Assembly (NCBI RefSeq): GCF_030161235.1
Contig: NZ_BSPW01000024.1
Location: 1-64,000, forward strand
DNA: 64,000 bases
DNA from: Vibrio zhanjiangensis
GTDB taxonomy: Bacteria; Pseudomonadota; Gammaproteobacteria; Enterobacterales; Vibrionaceae
Direction of reading: 5' to 3'
Both the position numbers and the translations under genes were made by a program. The notes under the pieces are model-generated. The model saw only the letters and a program-made list of their open reading frames with translations, did not search any database and was not told where the DNA came from. Each line of letters starts with the position of its first letter. Position 1 is the stretch's first letter. Shown piece after piece: positions 41,874 through 51,768 of the stretch.

Positions 41874-44585
41874 ATGACTATGAGATCACAAGCACTTTCT
41901 ACCCCGAGTATTCACTCAACCAGAGTTGAGGCTACTGATTCCTCCAATGCAACTCGTGGACTTCTGGCCATTAAGAATGTTACCCAAGATATCAAGTCTA
42001 CTAAGGTTGCCGATACTCATCGCTCGTCTAGTTTTTCCCGAAAAAAGGAAAAACCAACTACGCGAATTCGTTTAACTCGCTCAAACAGTGCACCTGCTTA
42101 TACAGCGGTTACATCTACCAAAGTGGAACCACCTAAAGTTAAACTGAGCAGTTTAGATAAAGACGATAGCAGTACACCAGAGCGCCGAGTAATAGCCAAT
42201 GATATCAGAACTATTCAACGTGCTCTTGCCAGTGAATTAGCTAAATCTCCTGAGCGCTATCAGAAAGCAAGTGATGTACTCAACACGGAATTAGAGCCTG
42301 CGTTAGAAAAGTATGATGGCCGAAATGGACATTTATCCTATCAGGATACCAAGCAAGCCCACGTCGCATTTAAAAAATTGAGTAAGCAATTACCCAAAGG
42401 GGATTTAAAAGAGCTATGTACAATTCTCGCTCAGCACACTAAATGTGATTGGATGCAAATTAAGCATGAGAAGCTACAAGCTAAACAGCTAGAAGAGTAT
42501 CTAGCGTTGGGTAAACCTGGCGCTGGAAAAGCGACGACCTACAATATGGGCATTAATGGTGGAGCAAGCCTATTGGCCGTACCCGGTACTGAAGCCAAGG
42601 TGGGACCATTCGCTGATTTGTCGTTAGGACTTTCAACGGAAACTCGATTCAACGCCGATGATGAAGGGCTGGTATTCGAGGAAATTAGCCACGGCCTTAG
42701 TGCGGGTCTTAAAGGTGGAATCCAAGCTAACCTCTCGCAAAAGGTTGGATTGAATGCGCAAGCAAATGCGTCGGGGCAGGGGTATTTGACCTACTTTAAA
42801 GAGTGGAATAACTCAAAGGACTATGTCGCGCAAAATGGGCCAGAGGCTAAAAAGACTAAGGCGCTGAAAAAACAGAAACAGCTTGCGGCCAATAGCCAGC
42901 ATAGACTTAACGATTTATTAAAATCTGCGCTAAAGATAAATGCGAGTGTGAATGCGCCAGCTCCAGAAAGAACCAAACCACTGACTGGATTTTATACCAC
43001 AAAAGCGGGTGACGTTGGTCTATCGGTTAATGCCGGAACTTCATTTAATGTTGGTGCCATGGACATCAACTTTGGTGGAGGTTTTGGTGTGAATCGTGCG
43101 AAAAGTACCACCGACATATATGAATTTGTACCAAACCAACTTGCGGATGTGGTACTAAAAAATAAAGAGAAGTTAAATGAGTTACCAGATAACTTTACGC
43201 ATCATGCTAGACAAATATTGACGAGTAATAAGGATAATGACCCCAAGGCTGCTATTGGAGGATTGAACCTGCTAAAAAGAGATGTCAGTGAGTATTATGA
43301 TGTGGTACAAAAATACGATTACTTTAAGTCTTCTGGCAGCGCCAAAAAATCAGAGTTAAGAGCATTAAAAAGCCAAAAGCATGCGATTGAAAATCGTTGG
43401 GGAGCCATTGGCCGGCATCAGTTCCTACAGTTTGCTTCTGCGTCCCACGCACTGTTTGCCAGTACTATTATGCCAAACAAACATCTTGTCTCAGGAATCA
43501 ACACGAAAAGAGAGCAAGAGTTATCAAATTTGATTGGTCAAACGGGTGTGTTAGTTCAAAACCCTTCGATTGATTACTCTAAATCACGGCTAGATAAAAT
43601 TGCTACTTTTGAACAAGAAATCTATTTGCAGGTAGCTGATACTCGGTCAAGATTTGAAATTTCGGTAGGTCCATTTAAAGGGCAATTAGATATCGTTGAA
43701 CGCCAACGTATCCATCCAAGTAGAATACGAGAGGGTCGCTATATAGATGTTGTCTTAACGGGGGCACTAGCCAGTTCTGTTCAAGGTTTAGTTAATGGCG
43801 CAACTATTAAAGAGGCGTTAGCTCAGCAAGGCGTTGAACTGCCGGGAGAGCTTGATATTGCTCCTGATATTGGCGGGGGTATTTCGTTCTCACATACAAC
43901 GCGTTTTTTTAAGCCTGAGTATAGTAAAGCGGATGACTATCAGGGTGAGAAAGGGTGGCGTAAGCAGCTGTCTCGTAATACCAAAACACTATCGGCGAAT
44001 GTCAACCTTGGTGTCTCAGGTACGGTAGCCACTGGCGTTCATGCGGGGGCAAATATTGGGATCAATAAAACGAAAACGACGGTCATGAGTGAAAAAATAG
44101 CACACGATGACCTGACCTTTACTATGGTGCGCTTTAATCGTTTTTTCCGTGATGCTAACTTAAATACCAACAACGCGGCTTGGGAGCAATTTTTCACAGA
44201 CAACAAGGCTGATTATAAGAAGATGTTTGCTCTTCTTGGCTCAGGCCAGCACCCCATGATAGAAGAAGTGAAGTTTTTTTATAAAGAGCTTATTGATAGA
44301 GCGCCACACGCTGAAAAACACAATCTGGAAAATCAGGCGCAAGCCTTCTTCGCTACCATGGCAGACTTTCGAGCGGATGAAGACAATGAGATCAAGTTCA
44401 ACGAAGCGCGTGTTTGTCTCGAAGATTATTTAGAGAAATTAACGGTGCCTTGGTGGGAAGCTCATACTGGTCGTTGGAAGGACTTGGAATTTAAGTCCGG
44501 TGCAAACTCGGGCCTAGATTTGAAATCGAAACTGTTAAAAGGGTTGGGAGTGCATCTTAGAGCGAATAAATTCCAACCACACTAA
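41874..44585 (+). CDS. large protein of unknown function, 903 aa, barrel-like glycine-rich segments
   Basis: The start at ATG 41874 has GAGG five bases upstream. No signal peptide or membrane helix. Residues 1-100 are Ser/Thr-rich, basic and probably disordered. Residues about 100-215 are helical. Four Gly/Asn/Ser-rich stretches of alternating residues (about 222-312, 380-418, 655-680, 703-735) look like amphipathic beta strands, e.g. GLSAGLKGGIQANLSQKVGL and VNLGVSGTVATGVHAGANIG. The rest is helical; the end is rich in Trp and acidic residues. This resembles large type III effectors with a beta-barrel channel (AvrE type), but I cannot show homology. No secretion cluster adjoins it. Monocistronic. 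Confidence 0.75.
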   Translation: MTMRSQALSTPSIHSTRVEATDSSNATRGLLAIKNVTQDIKSTKVADTHRSSSFSRKKEKPTTRIRLTRSNSAPAYTAVTSTKVEPPKVKLSSLDKDDSSTPERRVIANDIRTIQRALASELAKSPERYQKASDVLNTELEPALEKYDGRNGHLSYQDTKQAHVAFKKLSKQLPKGDLKELCTILAQHTKCDWMQIKHEKLQAKQLEEYLALGKPGAGKATTYNMGINGGASLLAVPGTEAKVGPFADLSLGLSTETRFNADDEGLVFEEISHGLSAGLKGGIQANLSQKVGLNAQANASGQGYLTYFKEWNNSKDYVAQNGPEAKKTKALKKQKQLAANSQHRLNDLLKSALKINASVNAPAPERTKPLTGFYTTKAGDVGLSVNAGTSFNVGAMDINFGGGFGVNRAKSTTDIYEFVPNQLADVVLKNKEKLNELPDNFTHHARQILTSNKDNDPKAAIGGLNLLKRDVSEYYDVVQKYDYFKSSGSAKKSELRALKSQKHAIENRWGAIGRHQFLQFASASHALFASTIMPNKHLVSGINTKREQELSNLIGQTGVLVQNPSIDYSKSRLDKIATFEQEIYLQVADTRSRFEISVGPFKGQLDIVERQRIHPSRIREGRYIDVVLTGALASSVQGLVNGATIKEALAQQGVELPGELDIAPDIGGGISFSHTTRFFKPEYSKADDYQGEKGWRKQLSRNTKTLSANVNLGVSGTVATGVHAGANIGINKTKTTVMSEKIAHDDLTFTMVRFNRFFRDANLNTNNAAWEQFFTDNKADYKKMFALLGSGQHPMIEEVKFFYKELIDRAPHAEKHNLENQAQAFFATMADFRADEDNEIKFNEARVCLEDYLEKLTVPWWEAHTGRWKDLEFKSGANSGLDLKSKLLKGLGVHLRANKFQPH

Positions 44586-44737
44586 ACCGAGATTACATTT
44601 TCATGAAATTTGTTGGTCTCTTTTGCGTGATAGGCCATATCTATTGGAAAAATTGCTGCTTTCAATTTAGTAAAATCAAGAAATTAGGCAACAATATACC
44701 TTATAGAAAATGAGATTTGCATGCTGAGGAGACGCAA

Positions 44738-45154
44738 ATGGAATCTTTGAAAGTGAAGGATTACATGACATTACAGGCCGTAAAATTTAGCCCTGAAATG
44801 TCATTGAGTGTTGCATTAGAGAAAATGTTGAAGTCGAACTATCTGGGTGGTCCAGTCATTAATGATAAACAAGAAGTGATTGGCTTTCTTTCAGGCCATG
44901 ATTTGCTCGATAAAATGGTTAAAGCCAGTTATTACTGCCAAGAGACGTACTCTGTTTCCGATTGCATGCATACAGAGGTAATTTCAGTGCGTTCAGATAC
45001 GTCAATTATTGAGTTGGCTGATATGATGAAGTCAGGCAAACCCAAGGTTTATCCAGTGATCGACAACGGCAAGCTCGTGGGTATCATTACTCGCCGAGAT
45101 GTATTGCGTGCGGTTGCTAAGAATCTAGACGATTGCTTCAAACATCCGGTATAG
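44738..45154 (+). CDS. CBS-pair domain protein, 138 aa
   Basis: Two CBS motifs in tandem (about residues 8-60 and 72-130: VGIITRRDVLRAV) make one nucleotide-sensing Bateman module. No other domain. GAGGAG six bases before ATG 44738 decides the start. Its target is unknown. The gene sits between the 903-residue protein and a MATE exporter and has its own terminator. Confidence 0.88.
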   Translation: MESLKVKDYMTLQAVKFSPEMSLSVALEKMLKSNYLGGPVINDKQEVIGFLSGHDLLDKMVKASYYCQETYSVSDCMHTEVISVRSDTSIIELADMMKSGKPKVYPVIDNGKLVGIITRRDVLRAVAKNLDDCFKHPV

Positions 45155-45175
45155 TATTCTTGAAACAAGTCATCT

Positions 45176-45201
45176 AAAGAGGCGCTGTTTAGTGCCTCTT
45201 T
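45176..45201 (+). terminator. terminator of the CBS gene
   Basis: AAAGAGGC (45176-45183) pairs with GCCTCTTT (45194-45201), followed by T. Confidence 0.85.
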
Positions 45202-45232
45202 TTTATTGGATAAAAGGGAGTTTAGCTTAAGC

Positions 45233-46696
45233 ATGGAGAATCAAAGCGCAAAATTTGTTGAAGGTTCGACCATGCGTCACATATTGGTGATGTCTGGAGC
45301 CGGCTCGGTAGGGCTGATGGCTCTCTTTGTGGTTGATCTGCTCGATATGCTTTTTATCAGTATGTTGGGTCAAGTAGAGCTAGCTGCTGCGGTAGGATTT
45401 GCAGGTACATTAGTTTTCTTTTCAACCTCAATTTCAATTGGTACATCTATAGCTATGGGGGCGTTAGTTTCTAAGGCGATAGGTGCAAAACAACGTGATC
45501 ACGCAAGAAGACTGAGTAGCAGTGTTATGCTTACTGCTTTTTTAATCAGCTGTGTTGTAAGTGCTTTGATGTTTGCTTTTATTCCCGAACTGCTTGATGC
45601 CATTGGTGCGAAAGGATACGTAGCAGAACGCGCGCAGGCGTATTTACAAATATTGTTGCCAAGTGGTCCTGTGATTGCCATTGCTATGTCAGCGGGGGCG
45701 GGCTTGAGGGCCGCAGGTGATGCTAAACGCTCAATGTGGGCAACGCTAGCAGGAGGGGTCACCAATGCGATATTAGATCCAATTTTTATTTTTGCTCTAG
45801 GTTGGAATGTTGAAGGGGCTGCGGTGGCGACAGTATTTGCTCGATTTGTTGTCCTCTTCTTTTCCCTCTATCCACTCATTCGCACACATGATTTGGTCGT
45901 GTCACCATCATTTTCAGCTTGGCAACATAGCCTAAAGGCGATATTAACCATAGCGGTTCCAGCGATTATCACCAATATAGCTACGCCAATTGGGAATGCG
46001 GTTGTTACAACATCAATTGCAAAATATGGTGAAGACTTTGTTGCTGGCTATGCTGTTATAGGGCGTCTTATTCCGGTTTGTTTCGCGGTGATCTTTGCGT
46101 TATCTGGGGCTGTAGGACCGATTATTGGGCAGAACTTTGGCGCAGAAAGGTTCGATAGAGTTCGAGATACTCTAATAAATTCTATGATTGTCACCACGGT
46201 TTATACCGTAATAATTTGTATTTTACTTTACTTTGCTCAGTCACTGGTGGTTACAGGATTTAACTTACAGGGAGATGCTGCCATCATAGTCTCTGCTTTT
46301 TGTACTTATGTTGCTTTTAGCTTTGTTTTTAATGGTGCTCAGTTTGTGGCGAACACATCATTTAATAACCTAGGAAAGCCTTTTTACTCTACGGCATTGA
46401 ATTTGGGCAAGGCGACATTAGGCACCTTACCTTTTGTATACCTTGGAGCACATTGGTTTGGCGCTCTTGGCGTGTTGTACGGGCAAGCATTGGGTTCTAT
46501 AGTTTTTGGTGTGATAGCCATTATTGTATTGCATAAACATATCAATGACTTGATGAAAGGGGAACCAGTAGTTTTAGAAGGAGAAGACGTCTCCATTACG
46601 AGTATTAACTCCCAACCATTTTGCACTCATGATGCGGTTTTGATTGATGAAGTTGCCAGTCAAAAGGACAGTTTGCTGTTACAAGAGAAAAAATAG
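45233..46696 (+). CDS. MATE-family multidrug/cation antiporter, 487 aa
   Basis: Twelve hydrophobic helices in two homologous halves, characteristic of MATE (NorM/DinF) exporters using Na+ or H+. The start at ATG 45233 is most natural; an upstream TTG at 45206 is in frame. It carries a longer hydrophilic C-terminus (about 450-487). Substrate unknown. Confidence 0.88.
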   Translation: MENQSAKFVEGSTMRHILVMSGAGSVGLMALFVVDLLDMLFISMLGQVELAAAVGFAGTLVFFSTSISIGTSIAMGALVSKAIGAKQRDHARRLSSSVMLTAFLISCVVSALMFAFIPELLDAIGAKGYVAERAQAYLQILLPSGPVIAIAMSAGAGLRAAGDAKRSMWATLAGGVTNAILDPIFIFALGWNVEGAAVATVFARFVVLFFSLYPLIRTHDLVVSPSFSAWQHSLKAILTIAVPAIITNIATPIGNAVVTTSIAKYGEDFVAGYAVIGRLIPVCFAVIFALSGAVGPIIGQNFGAERFDRVRDTLINSMIVTTVYTVIICILLYFAQSLVVTGFNLQGDAAIIVSAFCTYVAFSFVFNGAQFVANTSFNNLGKPFYSTALNLGKATLGTLPFVYLGAHWFGALGVLYGQALGSIVFGVIAIIVLHKHINDLMKGEPVVLEGEDVSITSINSQPFCTHDAVLIDEVASQKDSLLLQEKK

Positions 46697-46728
46697 TTGA
46701 CCTTGGAGTATACTCCAAGGTTTATGAT
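46697..46728 (+). promoter_or_regulatory. MerR-type (ZntR-like) promoter of the metal ATPase gene
   Basis: TTGACC (46697-46702) and TATGAT (46723-46728) are separated by 20 bases, the over-long spacer of MerR-family promoters. In it lies a perfect dyad with half-sites ACCTTGGAGT and ACTCCAAGGT (46700-46721), closely like E. coli PzntA. The regulator gene is not in the window. Confidence 0.9.
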
Positions 46729-46757
46729 TACAGTGTACATTCGGTGGAGATAATATT

Positions 46758-49058
46758 ATGTGCACTAAACATCAAGCGTGTCGCTCGGACAAAACTGTTT
46801 TCAGTCATAACCATGACGCATCTTGCGCGAACCATAAAGTGGCCTCAATTCAAATTGCAGGTATTAAAGAGATAGACTCTGGGTGCTGCAGTTCAGACAG
46901 CTGTTCTGCTGGGAGTGATCCTGCAGATGAGGAAAGTGACCCCAGAAGCCATACAACAAAGGGGATAAGTCATAGCTGGAAGATCGCAGGCATGGACTGC
47001 CCATCATGCGCAAAAAAAATTGAAACAGCGGTCAATAAAGTCACGGGCGTTCTAGAAGCCAAAGTTTTGTTTGCTACTGAGAAATTGGTGGTAAAAATTA
47101 ATCACTCAAGCGATGCTCGTAATGTTGAGCAAGCCATTCTTGATGCCGGTTTTCGTTACTCTAACGACCTTTCTTCTACAAAACCACCGGTCAAATCTGA
47201 TTGGAAAACAATCGTCAGGCAGAATTTCGCTATCGTTGCAATTGCTTTGTCGATGGCTATCGCGGCACTGATCAAGCCTGTTTATCCTGTGCTCAGTGAT
47301 TGGGTTTTTATCTTCACCTGCTTGGCGGGCCTTTATCCAATTAGCAAGAAAGCATTTCAGCTCGCGAAATCAGGAACCCCCTTTGCTATCGAAACGTTAA
47401 TGAGTGTCGCAGCGATTGGTGCGCTGTATCTCGGAGAAACAGCCGAAGCTGCTATGGTGTTACTACTGTTTATGGTTGGGGAACGCCTAGAGTCTTTTGC
47501 GGCTTCTCGAGCACGGAGCGGTGTTCAGTCACTGATGGAGCTCGTACCAGAAACCGCAACAAAAATTGTTAATAATGAGCGTGTTGAAGTGCCAGCGAGT
47601 GAACTTCAGCCCGGTGATATTATTGAGGTCTCACCTGGTGCTAGGTTACCGGCTGATGGGCGACTTATGGGCCAAACAGCCAGTTTTGATGAAAGTGCAT
47701 TGACAGGTGAGTCCCTGCCTATTGAACGCAGTGAGCATGATTCCGTGATGGCGGGCGCTGTGGTAGTGGACAAAGTAGTACGCTTTGTCATCACTTCCAA
47801 ACAAGGAGAAAACGCGATTGACCGAATTTTGCATCTTATTGAGGAAGCAGAATCACGCAAAGCCCCTCTTGAGCGTTTCCTTGATAAGTTCAGCCGCTGG
47901 TATACACCATTGATGATGCTAGTGTCATTGTTTGTCATTCTTGTACCGCCGCTATTGTTTGCTCAGCCATGGGAAACTTGGGTGTATCGCGGACTGGCTT
48001 TGCTACTTATCGCCTGCCCATGTGCTCTGGTGATCTCCACACCCGCCGCCATCACATCGGGTTTAGCTGCCGCCGCAAGACGTGGTGCACTGATCAAAGG
48101 TGGGGCTGCTCTAGAGCAATTGGGTAAGATAGATACCGTTGCATTTGATAAAACGGGAACCTTAACTAAAGGCAAGCCTGAAGTGACCGATGTTATTGCT
48201 GTGGGGGGCTTTGATAGCACGGAGCTTTTAAGCAATATTGCAGCGATTGAGGTCGGCTCTAGTCACCCACTGGCGGTTTCTTTGGTGAACAAGGCTAAAT
48301 TGTCTGGCGTTGAAATACCTGAAGCAATTGAAAAACAAGCACTTATTGGTCTTGGTGTTCGTGGAGTCCTTGATGGAACCGTGTATCAGGCGATTGCACC
48401 TAGTAAACTTGGCTTTGGTTTATCTCATGATGTGGATGAGGAAGTGGGTAAGTTGGAGCAGCAGGGTAAAACTGTGGTGGTTGCTGTTCAAGGTGACAGC
48501 AGAGTTATCGGGCTTATCGCATGGCAAGACACTTTACGTGAGGACTCTGCTGATGCCGTGAAAGCACTTAAGAGCTTGGGCGTGAATGCGATAATGCTTA
48601 CTGGAGATAATGCTCGTAGTGCTAAAGCAATAAGTTCATTAATCGGTATAGATTATAAAGCTGGGTTATTGCCTCAAGATAAAGTTACCTATGTAGAGCA
48701 ATTGTCGGCTTCGGCGAACGTTGCCATGGTTGGGGATGGCATCAACGATGCTCCAGCGATGAAAGCCTCTAGTATTGGTATTGCCATGGGTGGAGGAACA
48801 GACGTTGCGCTTGAGACTGCTGATGCCGCCCTAACTCATAACCGTTTGGTCGAACTGGCGACCATGATTGAACTGTCTAGAGCCACACTGAGCAATATCC
48901 GCCAGAATATAGTGCTCGCTTTGGGACTTAAGGGCATTTTCTTGGTGACAAGCCTACTTGGAATCACCGGATTGTGGGTAGCGGTACTTGCTGACAGTGG
49001 CGCTACGGCGATTGTCACTGTCAATGCGCTTCGGCTACTGAAATTTAAAGCAAAATAA
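46758..49058 (+). CDS. zntA: Zn/Cd/Pb-exporting P1B-type ATPase
   Basis: Heavy-metal pump. The N-terminal 60 residues are Cys/His-rich (CTKHQAC, CCSSDSC), then an HMA domain with GMDCPSC (about residue 78), TGES (about 315), the membrane CPC motif in ACPCALVIS (about 419), DKTGT (about 464), and the C-terminal GDGINDAPA. CPC and the MerR-type promoter fit Zn/Cd/Pb rather than Cu. It is induced through ZntR-like control and followed by a terminator. Confidence 0.95.
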   Translation: MCTKHQACRSDKTVFSHNHDASCANHKVASIQIAGIKEIDSGCCSSDSCSAGSDPADEESDPRSHTTKGISHSWKIAGMDCPSCAKKIETAVNKVTGVLEAKVLFATEKLVVKINHSSDARNVEQAILDAGFRYSNDLSSTKPPVKSDWKTIVRQNFAIVAIALSMAIAALIKPVYPVLSDWVFIFTCLAGLYPISKKAFQLAKSGTPFAIETLMSVAAIGALYLGETAEAAMVLLLFMVGERLESFAASRARSGVQSLMELVPETATKIVNNERVEVPASELQPGDIIEVSPGARLPADGRLMGQTASFDESALTGESLPIERSEHDSVMAGAVVVDKVVRFVITSKQGENAIDRILHLIEEAESRKAPLERFLDKFSRWYTPLMMLVSLFVILVPPLLFAQPWETWVYRGLALLLIACPCALVISTPAAITSGLAAAARRGALIKGGAALEQLGKIDTVAFDKTGTLTKGKPEVTDVIAVGGFDSTELLSNIAAIEVGSSHPLAVSLVNKAKLSGVEIPEAIEKQALIGLGVRGVLDGTVYQAIAPSKLGFGLSHDVDEEVGKLEQQGKTVVVAVQGDSRVIGLIAWQDTLREDSADAVKALKSLGVNAIMLTGDNARSAKAISSLIGIDYKAGLLPQDKVTYVEQLSASANVAMVGDGINDAPAMKASSIGIAMGGGTDVALETADAALTHNRLVELATMIELSRATLSNIRQNIVLALGLKGIFLVTSLLGITGLWVAVLADSGATAIVTVNALRLLKFKAK

Positions 49059-49109
49059 TTTGACCAACAGAACAGTGTTGAGTCGGTAGATAGTTGCAAT
49101 AAAGAAAGT

Positions 49110-49137
49110 AAAACGGCTTCGAATACGAAGCCGTTTT
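49110..49137. terminator. bidirectional terminator
   Basis: AAAACGGCTTCG (49110-49121) pairs perfectly with CGAAGCCGTTTT (49126-49137). It serves zntA and the convergent decarboxylase gene. Confidence 0.85.
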
Positions 49138-49159
49138 GAGTGTTAAAGCGTCTAGGTTT

Positions 49160-50359
49160 TTAGCCCAACATTTTGTTTTCACAAAGACTACTTTCGTTGA
49201 GCAATATGGTTTGAGCTCGTTTGAAGAAGTTAAAATCCGTTGCCGTTGCACTAGTATACGCGCCCATCATACGTCCAATGACTAAGTCGCCATTATCCAG
49301 CTTAGGCAAAAGGATATTTTCAGCAACGACATCAATACTGTCACAGGTTGGTCCTGCTAAAACGCTTGGTAGTACTTGGTCATTTTTCTTCAATGTCGTC
49401 AAAGGATATTTGGCATCGTCAAACATCAAGCCACTGAACGAACCGTAGATTCCATCGTCCAAGTAATACCATATCTGTCCGTCTCGCTCAGCTTGGCCCA
49501 TAACAGATGCAACACTTGTCATCGCTTGGGCAACAATAAAACGCCCCGGTTCTGCGATGACTTGAACCGTTTCTGGTAAAAGCGCCAATGCTTGATTGAT
49601 GGGTTGACAGAATAAATCAATCGGCATGACCTGTGAGTTGTAACTGACAGGAAAGCCACCGCCAATATCCAAGGTGCTTAGAGCGGGTAGATTGAGCTCG
49701 ATGACCTGCTCCATCACTTCGCGACATGTGTTGATTGCATCAACGTACTTCTGTGGATTCACGGTTTGTGAACCGACGTGGAAAGACAAGCCCTTAATAT
49801 GAATATTCCACTGCTTTGCTTTTGCGATCAGTTCGAGTGCCTGCGTGGTTGAACAGCCAAATTTTCTCGACAGGTCCGCAAATGCTTCTGAATTTCTAAA
49901 ACTTAAGCGAATGAGAAGCTCAACCTGCTCCCGATAAGGAATAAATTTTTCCAGTTCATTGATGTTGTCTACAACAAATACCGTACAACCATATTCAAGT
50001 GCATCGCGAATATCTTGATCGCGCTTAATTGGGTGCGTATGGATTGTACGTTCAGCAGGAACGTTTTGTGATGCGACAAGTTCAACTTCACCACTAGTGG
50101 CTAAATCGAAGCTAGCGCCTTCCTCCAATAAGGTCTGGACCACGACCGGATGTGGCAATGGTTTGAGTGCAAAGTGAAGGGTGACATTAGGCAGCGCATG
50201 GCTTAATGCTCGGTATTGCTGACGTATTATGTCACAGTCAAGCAGCAATAGTGGTGCACCAAACTGCTCTACATAAGTTTGAATTAATTGCGATTCTTGC
50301 GCAGATAGCGCATTAGAAGAATAAGACTGAAAGTTGAGTACAGAATGAGCGATAGCCAT
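49160..50359 (-). CDS. PLP-dependent ornithine/lysine decarboxylase (fold III)
   Basis: Alanine-racemase-fold decarboxylase producing putrescine or cadaverine. PLP lysine in HFALKPLPHP, HVGSQ loop, the GGGFP phosphate loop, EPGR, and the C-terminal GPTCDSIDV with the active-site Cys and Asp. GGAGG six bases before ATG 50359 fixes the start (399 residues). Vibrios have lysine/ornithine decarboxylases of this type; specificity cannot be read with certainty. Confidence 0.9.
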   Translation of the reverse strand: MAIAHSVLNFQSYSSNALSAQESQLIQTYVEQFGAPLLLLDCDIIRQQYRALSHALPNVTLHFALKPLPHPVVVQTLLEEGASFDLATSGEVELVASQNVPAERTIHTHPIKRDQDIRDALEYGCTVFVVDNINELEKFIPYREQVELLIRLSFRNSEAFADLSRKFGCSTTQALELIAKAKQWNIHIKGLSFHVGSQTVNPQKYVDAINTCREVMEQVIELNLPALSTLDIGGGFPVSYNSQVMPIDLFCQPINQALALLPETVQVIAEPGRFIVAQAMTSVASVMGQAERDGQIWYYLDDGIYGSFSGLMFDDAKYPLTTLKKNDQVLPSVLAGPTCDSIDVVAENILLPKLDNGDLVIGRMMGAYTSATATDFNFFKRAQTILLNESSLCENKMLG

Positions 50360-50874
50360 CGCTAACCTCCAACAAGTTAAGCACATTTACCATTGTTCAG
50401 TGAAATGTGGAGCGTCAAAAAAAGCGCAGTGCGCAGTCAAAGTCACTCTTGGATAGTTGCTCTATCGCCTTGCCACAAAACCATGTGATGTACTCGGATT
50501 GGCTATCATCAAGGAGCATCCTGATATTAGAATTATCATCTTTTTGAATCAAGTATTCAGACATGCTAAAGGCGTGAAAAATTTTTGTCGTTACGATAGG
50601 GAGATTTTATATACAGAATCTTATAGGACTTTCTGGTACACAAGGCTTACTCATGTCTAGTGCTCGAGTTTTATGTAATTCACCTATCCATTCATAATAA
50701 AATGTGATGCAAAACGATTTTATTTGCAATTGAAATAATTCGTTGCCTTTTATTTGTGACATGTGTCCGTATTTTTATTTGGCGACTTGGATACATTACA
50801 TCTGTACCCAATTAAATAAATAAGGCGGAAAGATAGGCTCAAAAGTCCCTATTTCGTCAAACAAGGAGCCCCTT
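50360..50874. other. upstream region of udp
   Basis: About 515 bases. Two CRP-type half-sites TGTGA (50703-50707 and 50755-50759) lie exactly 52 bases apart, the spacing of tandem CRP sites at CytR-controlled promoters. TGCAA/TTGCA elements lie between them. A possible 67-residue frame at 50457-50660 looks spurious. Confidence 0.5.
50703..50759 (+). promoter_or_regulatory. candidate tandem CRP sites (CytR-type arrangement) of udp
   Basis: Two TGTGA half-sites 52 bases apart with poor second halves, in the position expected for CytR/CRP-regulated nucleoside genes. Between them, TGCAA and TTGCAAT recall CytR octamers. By family knowledge, cytidine would relieve repression. Confidence 0.45.
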
Positions 50875-51633
50875 ATGTCTCAAGCTGTATTTCACCTCGG
50901 AGTGACTCAAGATGATCTTGCTGGCGCCAAGCTTGCCATTATTCCCGGTGATCCTGCTCGTGTGCAGAAAATTGCTGAAGAAATGGAAAATCCGATATTT
51001 TTAGCCAGCCATCGTGAGTATACACTGTACCGTGCTGAACTTGATGGCAAGCCTGTGGTTGTTTGTTCAACTGGTATCGGTGGCCCGTCAACTTCGATAG
51101 CGGTTGAAGAGTTGGCCCAGCTTGGCGTGAATACCTTCTTACGTGTTGGTACAACGGGCGCTATTCAGCCACATGTTAACGTTGGTGATATGATTGTATC
51201 CACAGGTTCTGTTCGATTGGATGGCGCTAGCTTGCATTTTGCGCCAATGGAATTCCCAGCTGTGGCTGACTTTGAGGTAGCAACAGCGATGAAAGCAGCG
51301 GTTGAAGAATCTGGCGCTAAAGTGCACATGGGCATTACAGCATCGAGTGATACTTTCTACCCAGGTCAAGAGCGCTACGATACGTTTTCTGGCCGAGTGG
51401 TGAGACGCTTTCAAGGTTCAATGAAAGAATGGCAAGATATGGGTGTTTTGAACTTTGAAATGGAATCTGCGACGTTACTGACAATGTGTGCGAGCTCCGG
51501 TCTTAAAGCAGGTTGTGTAGCGGGAGTTATAATCAACCGCACTCAAAAAGAAATCCCCGATCACTCGACCCTGAAAGAGACGGAAGCTCGTTCAATTAAA
51601 GTGGTTGTCGCGGCTGCGCGTAAGATGCTTTGA
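50875..51633 (+). CDS. udp: uridine phosphorylase
   Basis: Cleaves uridine to uracil and ribose-1-phosphate. The family signatures [39 protein letters not shown] and [11 protein letters not shown] are intact. The 252-residue length matches E. coli Udp. Own terminator at 51652-51686. Confidence 0.96.
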   Translation: MSQAVFHLGVTQDDLAGAKLAIIPGDPARVQKIAEEMENPIFLASHREYTLYRAELDGKPVVVCSTGIGGPSTSIAVEELAQLGVNTFLRVGTTGAIQPHVNVGDMIVSTGSVRLDGASLHFAPMEFPAVADFEVATAMKAAVEESGAKVHMGITASSDTFYPGQERYDTFSGRVVRRFQGSMKEWQDMGVLNFEMESATLLTMCASSGLKAGCVAGVIINRTQKEIPDHSTLKETEARSIKVVVAAARKML

Positions 51634-51651
51634 TACAAGATTAATATCGAT

Positions 51652-51686
51652 AAGGATCTTCTATAGCTGGCCTAGAGAAGATCCTT
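51652..51686. terminator. terminator after udp
   Basis: AAGGATCTTCT (51652-51662) pairs with AGAAGATCCTT (51676-51686), followed by ATTATTATAG. It may also end the convergent exporter transcript. Confidence 0.75.
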
Positions 51687-51768
51687 ATTATTATAGATTT
51701 ATTTTCATAGCAGAATCCTGCTCAATTTATACCTTCCTGCGGAGCTAAACATTTTATTGGTTGACAGT

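Noticed and set aside
49160..50359. diaminopimelate decarboxylase (lysA) identity
   Set aside because: The HFALKPLPHP and GPTCDSIDV motifs and 399-residue length fit ornithine/lysine decarboxylases better; lysA is usually longer and has different motifs.
50457..50660. 67-residue frame upstream of udp
   Set aside because: No ribosome-binding site; overlaps the likely promoter region of the decarboxylase gene.
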